This document shows positions 50,536 to 64,000 of a stretch of 64,000 bases of DNA, piece by piece (the stretch's first letter is position 1; each line of letters starts with the position of its first letter). The notes beneath the pieces were generated by a model. It ran no database searches and was not told where the DNA came from. It saw only the letters and a program-made list of their open reading frames with translations. The stretch comes from Chromobotia macracanthus (taxonomy: Eukaryota > Chordata > Actinopteri > Cypriniformes > Botiidae), in the NCBI GenBank assembly GCA_036877525.1, contig JAZGTH010000098.1, positions 1,302,001-1,366,000 of the forward strand, written 5' to 3'. The translations under genes were made by a program, and so were the position numbers.

Positions 50536-53500
50536 ATGCAGTTTTTATGGCTTATTTGATCACATGCATCTGACAGATGTCTGATTTGACTGATGAGTGA
50601 TTTGTCAAATTAGATCCTGATACCTGATTGGATAAATGCAGAAGGGCCGCTTTAGTGTAATTGTAATATTATATAACAGAGTCCATGTGGAAACAAACTC
50701 AGACTTTTTCTGATAAATGTTATGTAAACCGTCCCATAGCACGGGATTGTGCAATTTTGAAGCAATGACCTTTGCTTCTGTATGGCATGGTAGAGTGCCC
50801 AGCAGATATTTCTGAACAAACGGACTTGCTTTTTAGTGAATTTAAGTCTGTAACCCAGTTGTCAAACTCCAGTCAGAATTGAGCTCCAACCCTAATCAAA
50901 CTTCGTATGAATTATAGAAATTCTATAAGAATGTAATATAACTTATGCTTTAGTAACTTTAGTAATTTTTCTCACCTGGCCAATCAAATAATAGGGCCAG
51001 AACTAACTGCTATTTGAAAAGTATCGGTTTGGGCAGGAGGCAACAACCCTCCTGTTTACATGAAATGTAATGAATAGATTTTTGATTGTAAAATAAATCC
51101 TGCAAAAAGCAATAATCCAGTTAATTTCCTGAAAGTATTGAACATTATGCAGGGAAATGCTTATGTTGAGACAAGACCATGCAAATAATGGAAGAGTCAG
51201 AGAAATGTGTGGGTAGAGATGACATTAATTTCTGTGGAGAGCTGTAAAGCAGGTGCCTGTACTGTCATTTACAATAAGATGTTCTGACAGTGTTGTGTAT
51301 TCTTTGATCATATGAGCAGCTTCAAAGGGACAGACAGCATTTAAGGTTGCGAGATCTCCTGTGGAAGGCAGGGTTTTGCATATATTAGCGTAAACCCATA
51401 TAGCAGAGATAGCAAGTGTGAGTATACGCTCTGCCTGTGTTTTCATAGTTAACATTAACTCTTACCTATCATTCAGGTTCCTGATATTTGAATGCAGCAT
51501 TTACTACACGTTCAGGTGAGCTCGTATTTGCATATCATCCTTTCATTTGAATTCCACCAAACTTGCTTATAGCTTCATTGTGGTCATTTTTTACCTATTA
51601 GAAGGAAGCTGTTAGTACTGTGCATTCCCAAAAAATTCTGTGTAAATTTACAGAATATTCCTGAATACTGCTCACCATTATTTCTCTGTAAGTCTTAACA
51701 CAGTACTTTACTGGAAAAACTGTTGTTTTACTGTGATACATTTTGTAAAATCCTGGCAGTGTTTTACAGTACGAGAACTTCTCCTGCATTTACATAAATT
51801 CTTTTTTTCTTCGGGCCATGAAACGAATGCTCTGTTCTGTATTGGGTTTTGCTGACATAAACAGCAGAATAAATCCTCAAATAGCAATGAAATAATAGAG
51901 AATTAGTCATTTCACTGAGTGTACTTTGGACTAAAGAACTTGGCAGGCGGCAGTAACAGCTCCCTCATTCCCCTGCTGCTCAAAGTTCAGGCTCTGTGAC
52001 ACACAGCCAGATGAATCTGCTAAGAACTTTTAGGACATCTTGAAATAAAGCTGTGAGCATGGTAGGCAACAGGTCTCTTAAAGATTAAAACAGTCTCTTG
52101 AAGCTCTCAAATAAAAACATATTTGTGTCACATTAATTTGACAATAGTTCCATAATAATATTTAATAACAAACATCTTATTAAATAACAACATCTTGTTC
52201 CAATGTGGGTACTTACACTTTTCCGTTTGTTTAAAATACAATGATTTTGTTTACAAACATAATATGTATGAATTGCTTTCATTTTGGGCCACCTCATCAA
52301 AAGCAGCTTGTAATATAAAGCAAAGAAATTAGATGACTTTGGATAATAAAAAAACATTGTAAGGCCTGTAATAAGTTCCATGATGTGGCTTGTTTATTTG
52401 CGTGCAGGTTATGTCGTCAGTGACATTATAGTTTGCCTCTCATGACATCAGAAAGGCGAGCTGCTTCTGACAGGATCCCCTGTTCAAGCACTAGCTGAGT
52501 GTCCGCTTTACCACAAGAACCCAAAAAGGGAAGCGATGTAACACTACAAAGAAGTAGATCAGGCACAGTTCACGTAAAAGCCCAAGAAATTCTCCCTTTT
52601 GTTACAACTGCTTGGCCCACAGCCAAGTTGCAAGTAAGGAATAAAATGAAATGTTTTTTGTGCAGCCACAGAGTTCTTTGAAGTTTCCACACAGCAACAG
52701 TAAAACCATGTGAGCGATCCTCAGGCAAACCGACATTCTCGTCCAGCCTTCTCAACCCTGTAAGGTTTCATTTTCAGTCACTCTCCATGTACAAGCCTCA
52801 CTGTGAACTTTCCAAAGTGAGAATCACTTTCCAGAGAGGAAAAATATGGACTGGCCCTTCAAATCAATCAGAATACTTTAATACAGAATATTTAAGTTAT
52901 GAATTTATTCATCTTTTTTTTTTTTTGGTCAGATCATATTTTTGGATCTGCAGTCTTCCTCTGATTTTCTATTAATCATCCGCTCCAAACTTTCAGGAAT
53001 TGTGATAGGCTTAAACAGCACTCCAAGATAATTACATTGCCGATAATACATTTCTCACCATTTTCTCATGAATTCCTGTGGGATATAGTCTCATCTATTG
53101 CTTTGATATACCAGCAGCAGTGAATAGAGCTAGTAATAACCTAGATCTAGTAATAATCTTGATAGATTTAATGGAATATTGGTAAGAAACCCTTTATTGT
53201 TCTTCAAGGGCACAACCTTGAAGAGTTTTGTTTGAAAATCTCAGTTTTCTCACCTTCACAACATAGAGGAAGACTTGCATGTTATAAAATTTTATAAATA
53301 GAAGGAAATTACCCTTAACATCCCTGCATTCAGCATCTACATAAAACATGGAGCATGTTAAGGCTGTGGATATTATAGGCCCAGTCCTTATTGTAAAATG
53401 ATCTATGTTGGGTGTATTGAGGGACTTTTGGAGGAAAGTCGGGAACTTTGTGTACATTTGTGGCATGCTTTGGAATAGGATGTGATATTGATAAAACATG

Positions 53501-54692
53501 GGATGGCAGTTTGTACTAGAACTTCTGTCTTATGTTAAGTCAAAATATTTTCTCATATGAATCATCCCATAGAAGAACAGTTCTAACAGAAGGTAAATTC
53601 CAAGATCTTTAATGTGGATAAATAAAGAAAAATGTTGCACAAAAATGTTATGAAATACAGAGAATGAAAAAAATAATTTGTATAACTGGTAAACCGAAGC
53701 TTCCTAGTTGTTCTTGCTCTGGATAAGTTGATTCACAGCACTAAGATAAGCATGATACGCTTACACAAAGCCTAACTTTAAGCTTAAACAAAGCCTTACA
53801 GCAGATAAAACGTAATCCTGTAAAACTGAGTTTGGCAGCTTAATGAATGCATACATATTACACACTCTCTTCTGCATAATAGAGAAGACAGCACCATTCT
53901 GGCATGTGTTCGTTTTGTAGAAGGTGACTGTAATCATACACCTTCACAGGTAATTAGTGGGGTAGTTAAGGAGCTCCAACAGGTTCTGATGACAGATGTG
54001 ACTGGTTTTGAGGGAACGGAGGTGTGTACTGTTGTCAGTTATGGTGGGACACTTCAGAAGACCCCTACCATTACTGTCAGTGCACCCTATTGAGAGAGCA
54101 CAGCAAAGCCACGCCCACAAGCTACCTGGATCGTATGTGTGCTGTTTCAGTTTATCTCCTGTGCACCGTCAGATTGTTTGGTTTGGGGAGGCATAGATAC
54201 AATGCATAAGGGTGATTTGTCAAATCTTTTCTGTCACCAAGGATGATTTTAAAGAAAAGAATTGTAATTGTTATTCGAAACAATATGCACTGAAGAATGC
54301 AACACAATAAGACCAGGACTGTGTATTATTGTATTAAAACAAACAATAATTAAAAATCATTTTAAAAATGAACTTTTTTAATGCCATTAAGAAGTATTAA
54401 CCTGTGTTCAAACATATGTCTGTGACTCGTATGAACACCCAGGCACTGCTGCTATCTCTACCAATAAAGCCACAAAACATGCAAAAACATGCTCCGTTAG
54501 AGAGCACTTCCACTCACTGCAATATGCGATATGTCACACTAATCACTAATCTGAAAATGAAGACAGTTTTTCCTCCCCTCTAAAATGACTGACAGCTTCT
54601 GTCATATTCCCCTCTCTTTTCTCCTGCTGTACAATGTATTCTCCCTGCCATTTATTATATCTCCAAAATTCATTTCATTAATCTCTCTGGAA

Positions 54693-54718
54693 TGTGTGTG
54701 TGTGTGTGTGTGTGTGTG
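54693..54718. repeat. (TG)n microsatellite
   Basis: About 13 TG units. Confidence 0.9.
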
Positions 54719-55029
54719 GAGGTTTGAATCTCTGAGCTTGTCATCTTCCCTCCCCCATACTGAGAAAAGGACTTCAGTGTTGGGGCTTAACACTGACCCC
54801 ATGCCGAGAGTGTGTTGAGTTATAATTGAATGTGTAGCTTGTTTGTCTCTTTGGGACATCCTTTAGAGTAGTAAAGCTTGTGATTAATCCATTAAACCTT
54901 TGATATTAAAACTAAGATAGCTGCTTTTCCATGCTACTGGAAATGTGTGTGTTGAATAGTTCTCAATGTGTGCCCTGAGAGAATCTGTTTCTTGAAGTCT
55001 CACAGCTCTCGAATAATCAAATGCAGTGC

Positions 55030-55650
55030 AACATTCCTTTGTTCAAAACTGTCTAAATCTGATTGGAGGTTCGCAGCTCAACCTGCTATTGGTTGCGCCA
55101 AGACCAATCGCACACTGCGGCCAACCTCAGTTGCTACATCTCTTTGCACAGATTTGAAAGGACTTGCTTGGTATACTGTGATGCTATTGTTTCTGGAGGG
55201 GAGATCTTCGTTTTCTCTTGATGATTCTGAACCCTGTAAATTAAATTTGAGTGGCTGGGAAGGTTGAACATGGGTGGTCTTGTAATTTGCATAGGCAATA
55301 CACAAAGCCATTTATTTTGTCTCCTCTCAGCTGCCAATCGTGTTTGCCTGTTGCTGTGTAATTCTTGCTGAGACCATTTACAAATAACCTCTAAACATTA
55401 TTTCTTAGAGATTGATAAATGGCTCAAATGAAATTCTCCTTATACATCATCTGTGAGCTGCTTATCAGGACCAGAGCTCTGGTAATTGAGGTGTGACCCA
55501 AATAACAGAATTTCACATGCTCTTGAATGAGTCTCAAGCTTCGCTGACCTACATATTAAGGGAACATTGGCAAAACAGCCCCACAATCAATATGCAGACT
55601 GGCCTCATCTCGCTCAGCGCACCGGCTTCCTCTGGCATTGGCTGTCTGTC
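55030..55650. promoter_or_regulatory. Candidate regulatory island with paired CCAAT motifs
   Basis: Contains attggttgcgccaagaccaa t (inverted CCAAT/ATTGG pair, 55089-55109), then CpG-bearing text and a repeat-free segment to 55650. Could be a promoter or enhancer; no start site or exon is evident. Confidence 0.25.
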
Positions 55651-56807
55651 TCTCTCTCTCTTTCTCTTTCCCATTGGCTAATAGGGAGGCTGAGAACTGA
55701 AGCACATGTTCTGTGTTTTCAGTAAACCAGCATGCCATATAAAAATGGCCTTGACAACAAGCAGTTTGGAAGATATTTTTGTTTTTTTCCTACAGTTGTA
55801 GCAGTCCTATATATTGTAAAACAGACATTATTATAGTTGCTAGACATTATAAACAAATTATGTAAAATTAGATCATTAGAGATTTTTATCATTATCTTGA
55901 ATCCACACCTTACCAAGGTGTTTATATAAACAAAAACCATAGTTACAATAATTAATAAATAATCTAATCCAGGCTCAGATTTTGTTTTATTGTTTTTTGT
56001 TTTGCATGTTCTGCTCTGATTTTTTAGGAAAATGTTCTTTACAATTTCATAAAATGTGTTAAGTACCACACTTTCGAAAGGCGGCTTAATGAATTGTCAC
56101 ATTAGCCAAAAACGTGTAGAATGAAAACACAAGGATCGGGGAACATGTAGAACATTTTGAATGCCAATAAGGAAACCTGCAGAGCTGGAATCCTGCTGGA
56201 GTCAGCAGGACACCACTGCATCATTTTTTTGGATGGATATATGACATATGACAGGATATATATAAAGACATATGACAGCCTGTGGTGGTAGGGTCTTTTT
56301 TTGTCTTTCTCACTCTGTGACCTGGCAATCTGCCGAGTCAACTGACGAACTGATTTGTCCCTGTAAGTGAAGACCGTTGAAGCAGAAAGAGCCCTCTCTC
56401 TGGGCGAGCTCTGGGAGCTGAACGGAATCACTCCTCTCAGTCACTCTGTGTTTTAAAGCAGCACTTAAGTTGCTCGGGGACGGACAGATAACTGCTCGTT
56501 TATGTACTTGTTAGTTCATGTGAGGTAATTAGTGACACCGTCGCCATCACAAACACCACCACCCTTATCAGTCTGATCACAGGTTCATAGGTACGAGTCT
56601 GTGGTTTGAATTAGATTGAATAGGTTTTTAATGCTTTCAGTCCCAAGGGCTGAAACATTGAGTTTTGAAAGTAGATGTTCTTTAGGACTCTGATGTAATG
56701 TTTTATTGATGCTGCATCAGATGATAGCATCACAAATGCCGGCAGATTTCAGAAACCAGAGCTCACTGATATTTTAATCAAGGATGAAACCCCAAATTCC
56801 TGCTTAT

Positions 56808-57108
56808 CCTGCTAACGGAGAACATGCTTAGAACGTGCTCTAAAAGTTCTTTCAAAGTTGTCAAAAAGCATCCTTACAGTAATGTTAATAAAAGTTTTTA
56901 ACCTTTATATCATACATCCAAAATGTTATTTTTAAGTTGTTAAGCAACATTACAGAATAAAAAATTGAATAACATTCTTGTAAACAAACAATAATGTTAA
57001 AACAACATCTAAAAACTGGATTTTTGAACATTTCTAGAACTTTCAAAATAACATTAATGTTTTTGTTACTTAATAGAAACATTCTTACACCAAAAATTGT
57101 TAGCTGGG
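56808..57108 (-). mobile_element. CCCAGCTAACA family copy 5 (inverted)
   Basis: 'cctgctaacggagaacatgc' at the left, 'aaaaattgttagctgggt' at the right; about 300 bp. Confidence 0.8.
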
Positions 57109-60100
57109 TCTATTCTATTATAGTAAACTAGCAGTCAAGAAAGATGCAAAAAATAGATAAAAATCACCACTTCACCAATGGGAAACATTTAAACCCTGGG
57201 TCTAATTGATCATGACAGATTCACTTCCTCTTTCTGGGCCAGTTTCACTTCTGTGGAGCTTCAGAACTCGACTGATTTAGAGTTTCCTCCTCCCTGTTAG
57301 TGACAATAAAACAGACAGACTCCAAATGAGCCTCCCTACTTTACTCCTCACATCCACAGGGAGGGACACACATCCTGGGACTCCTGCAGAGCCTCTGAAG
57401 TTTGGGATGGTTCCTAGGTAATCTCCCGGCCGTGTATGAAAAGATTTTTTAAATTCATAGATACTATAATTTTATTTTCCATAAACATATCCACCACATC
57501 TTAAATTATGTATTTTATTTAAAGACATTCTTTGGTGGAAATGATATTTTAAAGACATTTTAATTTTTTTTATAAAAAGGCAAATTCTTTTGTCTTGAAA
57601 AGGCTGTTTTCATAGCTCGCATTTTATGTAAGATACATAAGGTTTTTCTCCTTTTATTTTCCCCACAAGCACCACATTATGGAAATGAATTGTTTAGCAA
57701 TTAAGTATTCAAACATTTACAGTATATAAATTATGTAAATATTTTGTGAGTGTAATGAACATTTTTAATAGCTTACAGTAATCCTCCAGGGACTTAAACA
57801 TAAACCATGTAGTACTGTTTGGGTCACACCAAGTTTCTTAATGAAGCTATTAAACACAGAGTTGCTTCAGCAAAAGACGTGGATGTAGTTGGCAGCTCTC
57901 TGATCTTGTAAACCTACAACAAACACTGTCTTTAGTCTATTTTCTCAGTCTCAGATTAGCTTTGCATTTTAGAGGAACATGAGAGAACACATGCTTTTGT
58001 TCCACAGCCCCTTTTAACACCTGATAAGATCTGTGCTTTAAAAGCATTTGATGGGGTCCTCGAACCTCTACTAAGTGTGTTCATAGAATGATGCCGATTC
58101 GACTCATTTGCACAACAATTCATTGTCCATCTTTTCTAAGGTTCATTATATGGCTTTTTTCTAAGACTTTTAAGCAGCTTTCCTTCTTTGATAGTTGGTT
58201 GCTGTGGATCATGAACTCTTTTGACAACATTATAGGAAAAGAAAAAGGTTTCACCACAGTACATGGATTCAGAATGGTGTTTGTAATAGCGTTTGCATTT
58301 TCTTATAACAGTTGGTTTCAGATTAAGGCCACTCAAACATCAGAATAATTTTTCTTTTAAAAACATACGTATGTGTTGTATAATGTGCAGGAAATAGTAT
58401 AGAATGTGAGGAAGTGACCGTACCGCTGAGCTGCCAGTAATAAAACATCAAAGACATAAAGTGCAGAACAGGAGGGAAAAAAGATTTTTATTTTTTTTGA
58501 GCTTGCCAGATCAAGTAGTTTTGTGAGGAATATGCATCAGACGATCAAGGAATGTAGATGGTCGTCAGTGTGCTGTTAGGCTGAGATGAGTTAAGATGTG
58601 TTTTTGAAGCCAGTGATCTCTTCGATTACCCTGGCACTGAGGACAGTGCTCAGCTCTGGTCTGTTTGCTTTAATGGGCTTTTCTTTCAAATCTGGATTTG
58701 TTACCACTCTTTGTTTTAAGATGCTTAATTTCTCTGGCTAATCTGGTAACCAATAATGATGTCCCAACCTCTTGACTTGCTGGTCAGCCAAAGCCTTAGT
58801 CCAGATCCCAATGTTATCTTGCAACCCTCAGAGTAAGAGCTTGATTGGTTCAGTACGCTTGCAAGCACAGAAAACTGCAATGACTGATTGTCATATGTGA
58901 AGATCCTGCTTCATTCTGGATTAAACACAGTTTAGAGCCAAATAGATTCATTACAAATAGGTATCTCTCTTCTTTTAAGAGAAACATCTTTGTGTTTTGG
59001 TGGTAAGGCGTGATGGGGGCTGGGCAGAAGGGAAGGAAAGGGCTTTTTTATCACATGAGGCAGACAGCCACACATAATCGGAGAAGATTTAGCTCAGTGG
59101 AGTTCGCTCACGATGCCCAAAATCTGTTTCAAAAGGATGCAACAGATCAGCAGTATGCATCCGACAGCTGCATCGGTGGCATGAAAATCAGAATTTGTAA
59201 TGGACAAGGAATTTGGAGGAAAGTTTTCTATACGTTTATTTGGTGTTACAGTGCAAGTATTTAGAGTAATGCTTGTATTCTATTTTTTAAATGACACGTT
59301 TGAGTATTTGAACAAAATAATTGAAAAAAATTATTATTTATATGTGCTGTGTGTGAGTGTGTGTGTGTTTTACTATCATATATTTTGTCCGATTTTGTCT
59401 GTATTTTGTCTCTGTGAAAAATAAATTTATGGATAATTGTATATTGCGCCAAGTGACACATTTGTGGTTGTCGCAACTCTAGGATCAGGGCTTTAGAGAG
59501 AGATTAAAGAAATCACTGTTGCTCAGATCTAAGGAGCCCACAGCATAAGAGCAAAGGCAGATCTGTATGTCATGTTCTCAACTTCCTGTAGCAAGTCCTT
59601 TCCATCTGCCCTGCTGCCTGATGTCTAAATGAACACCACACCATACTCTCATTCAAAGCCACTGATCAAAGCTGAGAGAAAAAGATCAAAAAGGGACACA
59701 TACCTTATCTGACAGGAGTACATAACTGTCTTAAACAGCTCCATGCTCCTCACTGCTGATCTGAGCTGGGGTTCTCTGGGCCTCAGATGGCCCCTTTCTG
59801 ACCTGATTACAGTCTTTTTTCTGGGTTTTTGAACCTTTGAAAAACTGCTCTAAAAATGGCATATAATTCAGCAGTGCTTTCAGTACATAGGCTTCACCTT
59901 TGACCACAGCTGATGGAAACAAAACTACGCTTCCTCTTTGCATTTTTAACATTGAGTGGTTCTGTGTACTTCTAAAGGATCATGATTTCCTTTGTGTTAG
60001 TGTGTCTGGCTTTATCGTGATCTTTATTAATTGTTATTTTGTCTTGAAAAACAGGGAAGTGCTTATTATACAGATAATAAACATATTTTGATAATCAATG

Positions 60101-60867
60101 TATATTTTCTTAATGCACTTTGAATTGAGATGACATTATATTTTAGTTATGGAGTGATTAAAAGAGGACATGTACAATTTTTAATATACTGCAGACAGTA
60201 GTGTTATCTACAGTATAAGTGCTGTTATGCTAGGATTTCTGTAAAAAATTATTGAAATTGTCAAGAAAGTGTTAATTTCATGTTCTTCTACAATGTGTTT
60301 TGTTTCTATAAATGTCACTACTGGGTAGCCCCGCCCACAGTGAAATGTCATTGGTCCAAAAATTCTGCTCCACATAGCTGCCTGTTATTAATCATCAGGC
60401 AAATTAATTGTTGCTAAAAACCAGTTGCATCATGTCTATTTAGAAATGTTATAGCATACCATCCGTTGTCCCATAATGTCTTTACGTGACCCTTTTACAT
60501 ATATATTTCTGTTTTCAAACCTGCTTTGGCTCAGTGTTCAAATAAAATATTACTAGACTATCTTAATGTCTGAAGATCAAGGCATATGAAACATATGGAG
60601 CAAAATATTAAAGTATATGAAGCAAATTTTCCCTGAGGTAATAAACAGCACTGTTGGTTTGTGGTGGAATAACCAAAGTAAACTTTCTCAAGACCAGCTG
60701 CTGGAGAAATCACCTTAGCAGAGCTTGTTGGTGTGTGTGTTTGTGAGTACAAGAGAAGAACTGTTATATGAAGGCATCTGATGCTTAGCATTAGGAAAGC
60801 TTGAGCGCTCTTCGGATTTCTTAACTTCATCAATGTTGTGTAAAGAAAGGGAGTATAATCCTATCAG
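57109..60867. other. Non-coding stretch
   Basis: AT-rich. No repeat family, exon or RNA gene recognised. Confidence 0.4.
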
Positions 60868-60991
60868 GTGCTCAAATCCTCCTCTGGGGCCTCATCTCCC
60901 AGGAACCCAGCAGCAGAACACAGGGTCCTGGTTCATGGTAAACTCCGCCAAGTACGGCCCTGGCAGCCAGCCATCTCCGGTCTGGTTGCAG
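60868..60991 (+). CDS. Candidate internal coding exon, unknown gene
   Basis: Donor TTGCAG|GTGAGA is a near-perfect consensus. Acceptor either ctatcag before 60868 or the better tract cctcatctcccag before 60903; both keep the same frame. That frame reads (from 60905) TQQQNTGSWFMVNSAKYGPG then SQPSPVWLQ, with about 80% G/C at third positions, the strongest coding signature outside the XIRP gene. 'TGSWFMVNS....G' is loosely like the segment of MAM domains in R2B receptor tyrosine phosphatases (TGSFMMVNSS...G), but the rest of a MAM domain is missing, so no name is given. Two other frames overlap and are stop-containing or unbiased. Confidence 0.45.
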
Positions 60992-61071
60992 GTGAGAACT
61001 ACAATTCACAGGAAACAAAGACAGCATTTGTTTTTAATGCCAACATGACATCACCGTGATATCACTGTGAT

Positions 61072-61084
61072 AACCTTATATATA

Positions 61085-61130
<46 letters not shown>

Positions 61131-61134
61131 TACG
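61072..61134. repeat. (TA)n array in an inverted repeat
   Basis: About 20 TA units flanked by taacctta on the left and taaggtta on the right, so the whole 63 bp is a near-perfect palindrome. Confidence 0.9.
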
Positions 61135-61166
61135 CTTTTTTAATTGTACACAATTACAAGTAATTA

Positions 61167-61276
61167 GTGGAATGTTTTGAATGTTCCTAGAATTTCAAAA
61201 TAACATTTTTAACTTTTTTGTTACTTAATGGACACGTTACGGAAATGCTCTTACAACCTAAAATTGTTAACTGGCA
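61167..61276 (-). mobile_element. CCCAGCTAACA family copy 6 (fragment, inverted)
   Basis: 'gaatgttcctagaatttcaa' to 'cctaaaattgttaactggc' matches the outer third of the family. Confidence 0.7.
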
Positions 61277-64000
61277 CTTAATTCTAACCTTTCCAGTGGG
61301 AGCCATTCTGAACAGATAAAGAAAGACAAAGCATGATTGTGTATGCATGCATGCAACATGATCGTTAACCAGAGTTATAGGCCTACTATAAATGTCACTC
61401 ATACCATATGCTGCGTGGTGTGGTACTTGTGCATGTCGAAGAAACTACTAGATATGGACACCCGAGCTTGTTGTCCTCATTTCAACTCAGGATCTGTACA
61501 AACACGCAGCTCACAAAACGCTAATGATAAAACAATGCTGAAGCCAAACAAATGTGGTTAAATAAAACGGAATCCAACTCATTTCAGTCCAAGGAGAAAA
61601 TGGATGGGCTGAATGGACTCAGGCCGTTCATTCTGTGTTTGTAGAACTGGCTCCTATCACATACTAACACTGTCTTAAATTACAGGCTGTAGATGTGTTA
61701 TTTTAAGTGATCTCTGTACTGTCTCAGCCAAACTGACTAAATAAATAGAACTTAGGCAGACAGTTTGGCTCACAAATCATGTTCCAGAAATATTCATAGT
61801 GGCAATGAATGAGTTATGTGGTTATGTGCCGAGACTAATGATCCGGCCTGCTTTATTTCTGGAATACTGAGTACGGGGGAGTTGAGAAAAGAACAGTCTG
61901 GCCATACAGATAAATTCTCTGGCATTTTAATATTGAACTTGAGCAACTTAGTGGGATGTTGTCCGTGAAGGTTTAACTTTGGCTGGTAATAGGATTATGT
62001 TTCTAGTGAATGCACAGGTGAGATCAAAGATTCCTCAGGCTGAAATGGAAAACCTGGGTTAAGTGTGACATGCTGGTGGAAAGTGCAGTTAATTTTAGTT
62101 AACACACGTCTTTCTGGTAATTATAGGTCTTCTGCTCTGGAGTTATAGGAGATTATAGGAGTTCTGCTCCTCAACCAGAATCTGAGTCAAATGTCACACT
62201 GAATTTAAAATGTGATGAAATAGTTTCACCACACAGCAGTATTTCTTAAGGTGCTTAAATATATCATGAGGAAAAAATGATTGTTTTCAGACACTTACAA
62301 CACACTTGCTGGCCTACTGCCCCATTGTGTATTTATCGAGTAAATGTTTCAATATTTTCTTGTGTGTCAACAGTTTTTGTGTGGAAAAAAAAAGTCAATT
62401 TGAAATAGTTAGTCCATAGTCCACTGTACAAAAGTTTGAGATGCTTTCCAAAAAATGTTTTTAAGATGTTTTATCAATTTTGCTTTTGTATGTTAGTAGG
62501 AAATATCAATATAGATTTCCAAACATTTTTGTCACTAACATTTAATTGAGATTTTTAATACAGTTAATGACTATTATTACTATTATTACTTACTATTAAA
62601 GAATGTTTGCTAATTATCAATATTTTTCTATCACTATATTGATATTTTCTGTTGACACACAAAAGCTTTTTTGGTGAAGCATCTAAGACTGAGTAAGACG
62701 TGTACAGAACTGTACATGCACACAACGTCACAGAATATCTCTGGTTTACCTGACATCAGCATGTGACGTATCTCCATGATTTTAGTACCAGGTATAAACA
62801 AGGCCTGAGAGATTTGAATTACATGTCTTTCAGATAATTCCCAGGTTGCTTGCCCCTTCACTGATGGTATACAATAGAACAATATGTTTGGTATGAATGT
62901 AACTGCTTGGCAAAACCCACCCACACACATCCACAAAAATGGATCCTGGTCTTCCTGATCCAGTGTCTTTTTTGTTTAATAGAGTCGAGGGCAAACATGT
63001 CATGAGTCCTTCTCACTGGGAGCCACTCTGTTCCATTTCTGTGAATTTGCATTTTTATTAATCCAGAATCACTCACTTGAATGAGAATTATCGCTTGCAG
63101 ATTAGTGCCGTTTCCTCTGAGGCTTTTTTCTGGCAATCTATCTTTGCGGTGCAGAACACATAAATTCTCACTAAAGAGGGAACAGAACACATGCAGGAGG
63201 GGAATGTGGTTAGAGAATCGGGGGTTTAATCCGGCGTCATTATCTAGCTGCTCTGCAAACAGCCATCTGCCAACGCTTGTCGTTTCCGCAGTTTGCAGGG
63301 CTACGGTTATGAGGGGTGGGGACCACAGTGCCTTGACCACAGTGTCTAAATTAGCACCTCTTCTATGTGCAGTGGAAAACTGCCCGTTGTTCTAATTTAT
63401 TACCCACACTCATATCTCATCATTTTGTGGCCTGGAAAGAGAGGAAGAGAGAGAAAGGAGAGAGGTCAACAGAGCACGGTTTCAGTGGAAAATTATACCC
63501 CCCCATACAGCTGTGAGGTGCCAGTAAAAACACAAGAGTCAGGGTTGTGCAACATAAACAAAAGCGATGAATCATCTTTTGAGATCAAATGTGGTTAAGG
63601 GGGAAAAAAACAGCAGTTTCCTGTAGCTGTTGGAATGCAACCAGTGTTGTGTTAATGAGTCTAATTACTGAGATGAAAATATAGGATGAGCACTCACACT
63701 GGGACAGCTGAGTCTGTGGGGACTGACATGGGCACTCAAAAAATCATTTTCTGTGAGTTTGTCTTGTTTTTCAGTGAAAATATAATTTTTTTATTCTGGA
63801 AATATATATTCCTGTTTGTTTTTAAGCATACATTTACTTTAAATGTAACTGATTTATGCGTGATGCAAGCATAACACTTTTAAGATATGCTCTTAAAGAA
63901 AGTCTTAATATCTTATATACAATTTTGTAAGTTTATCTTTTTTAATTACACTCAGATTTTTTTTATTGCCAAACGAGACAAAAATACAAATGATCCGTCA
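61277..64000. other. Non-coding stretch with an island at 63.0-63.4 kb
   Basis: 63000-63440 is repeat-free with even composition and several CpG, a possible conserved element. The rest is AT-rich without recognisable features. Confidence 0.3.

Larger units (their letters stand above)
50536..56807. other. Non-coding stretch
   Basis: 51595-51780 resembles worn DNA-element sequence with 'tttacag' motifs. 52913-52927 is a T run. 54693-54718 is a (TG)n array. 55030-55650 is a repeat-free island (listed separately). No exon accepted. Confidence 0.35.

Noticed and set aside
62858..63340. Minus-strand reading frame of 160 codons
   Set aside because: Overlaps another long frame on the opposite strand; composition looks like non-coding conserved DNA and nothing in it resembles a known domain.

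Overview
The window looks like nuclear DNA from a teleost fish, most likely a cyprinid (carp, barbel or zebrafish relatives). It is AT-rich, has long (TA)n, (GT)n and (TC)n arrays, and its genes have small exons in long introns. It also carries repeats I know from cyprinid genomes: tRNA-derived SINEs ending in the 'ctttggataaaagcgtctgcc' tail, repeats opening 'taaagggatagttcac', and short foldback DNA elements. The species is inferred. Nothing bacterial, viral or CRISPR-like is present.

Left end (1-7.6 kb, minus strand): the only clear protein gene, a member of the Xin actin-binding repeat (XIRP) family. Six coding exons can be joined in one frame with canonical splice sites: 6387-6289 (start codon), 5875-5507, 5135-5048, 3116-2971, 2488-2441 and 1811 to beyond base 1. 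A likely 5' untranslated exon ends at 7520. The first five exons give 250 residues of an N-terminal region not found in human XIRP1. The large last exon has the Xin-type 'QKCELRRLLKHTCPEL' lead-in, then only four or five degenerate Xin repeats. The gene is cut by the left window edge.

Rest (7.7-64 kb): no complete gene is visible. A few plus-strand islands look like single coding exons (12.29, 12.72, 20.12, 25.56 and 60.87-60.99 kb), with splice signals and third-position GC bias. I could not name them or prove that they belong together. The 12.29 and 20.12 kb exons are phase-compatible. Otherwise the region is intronic or intergenic DNA. It is filled with mobile-element remnants: seven copies of one family with CCCAGCTAACA ends, four copies of a 'gatagttcac' family, two other inverted-repeat elements, and SINEs. 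Simple repeats also occur, and several repeat-free, higher-complexity islands (22.5, 28.4, 35.0, 40.5, 46.3, 55.0, 63.0 kb) resemble conserved non-coding regulatory DNA, some with homeodomain- and octamer-type motifs.

No pathway can be assembled from the window. The one interpretable gene would encode a striated-muscle or junctional actin-bundling protein. The remainder is best read as its upstream flank plus part of one or more long, sparsely coded plus-strand genes.
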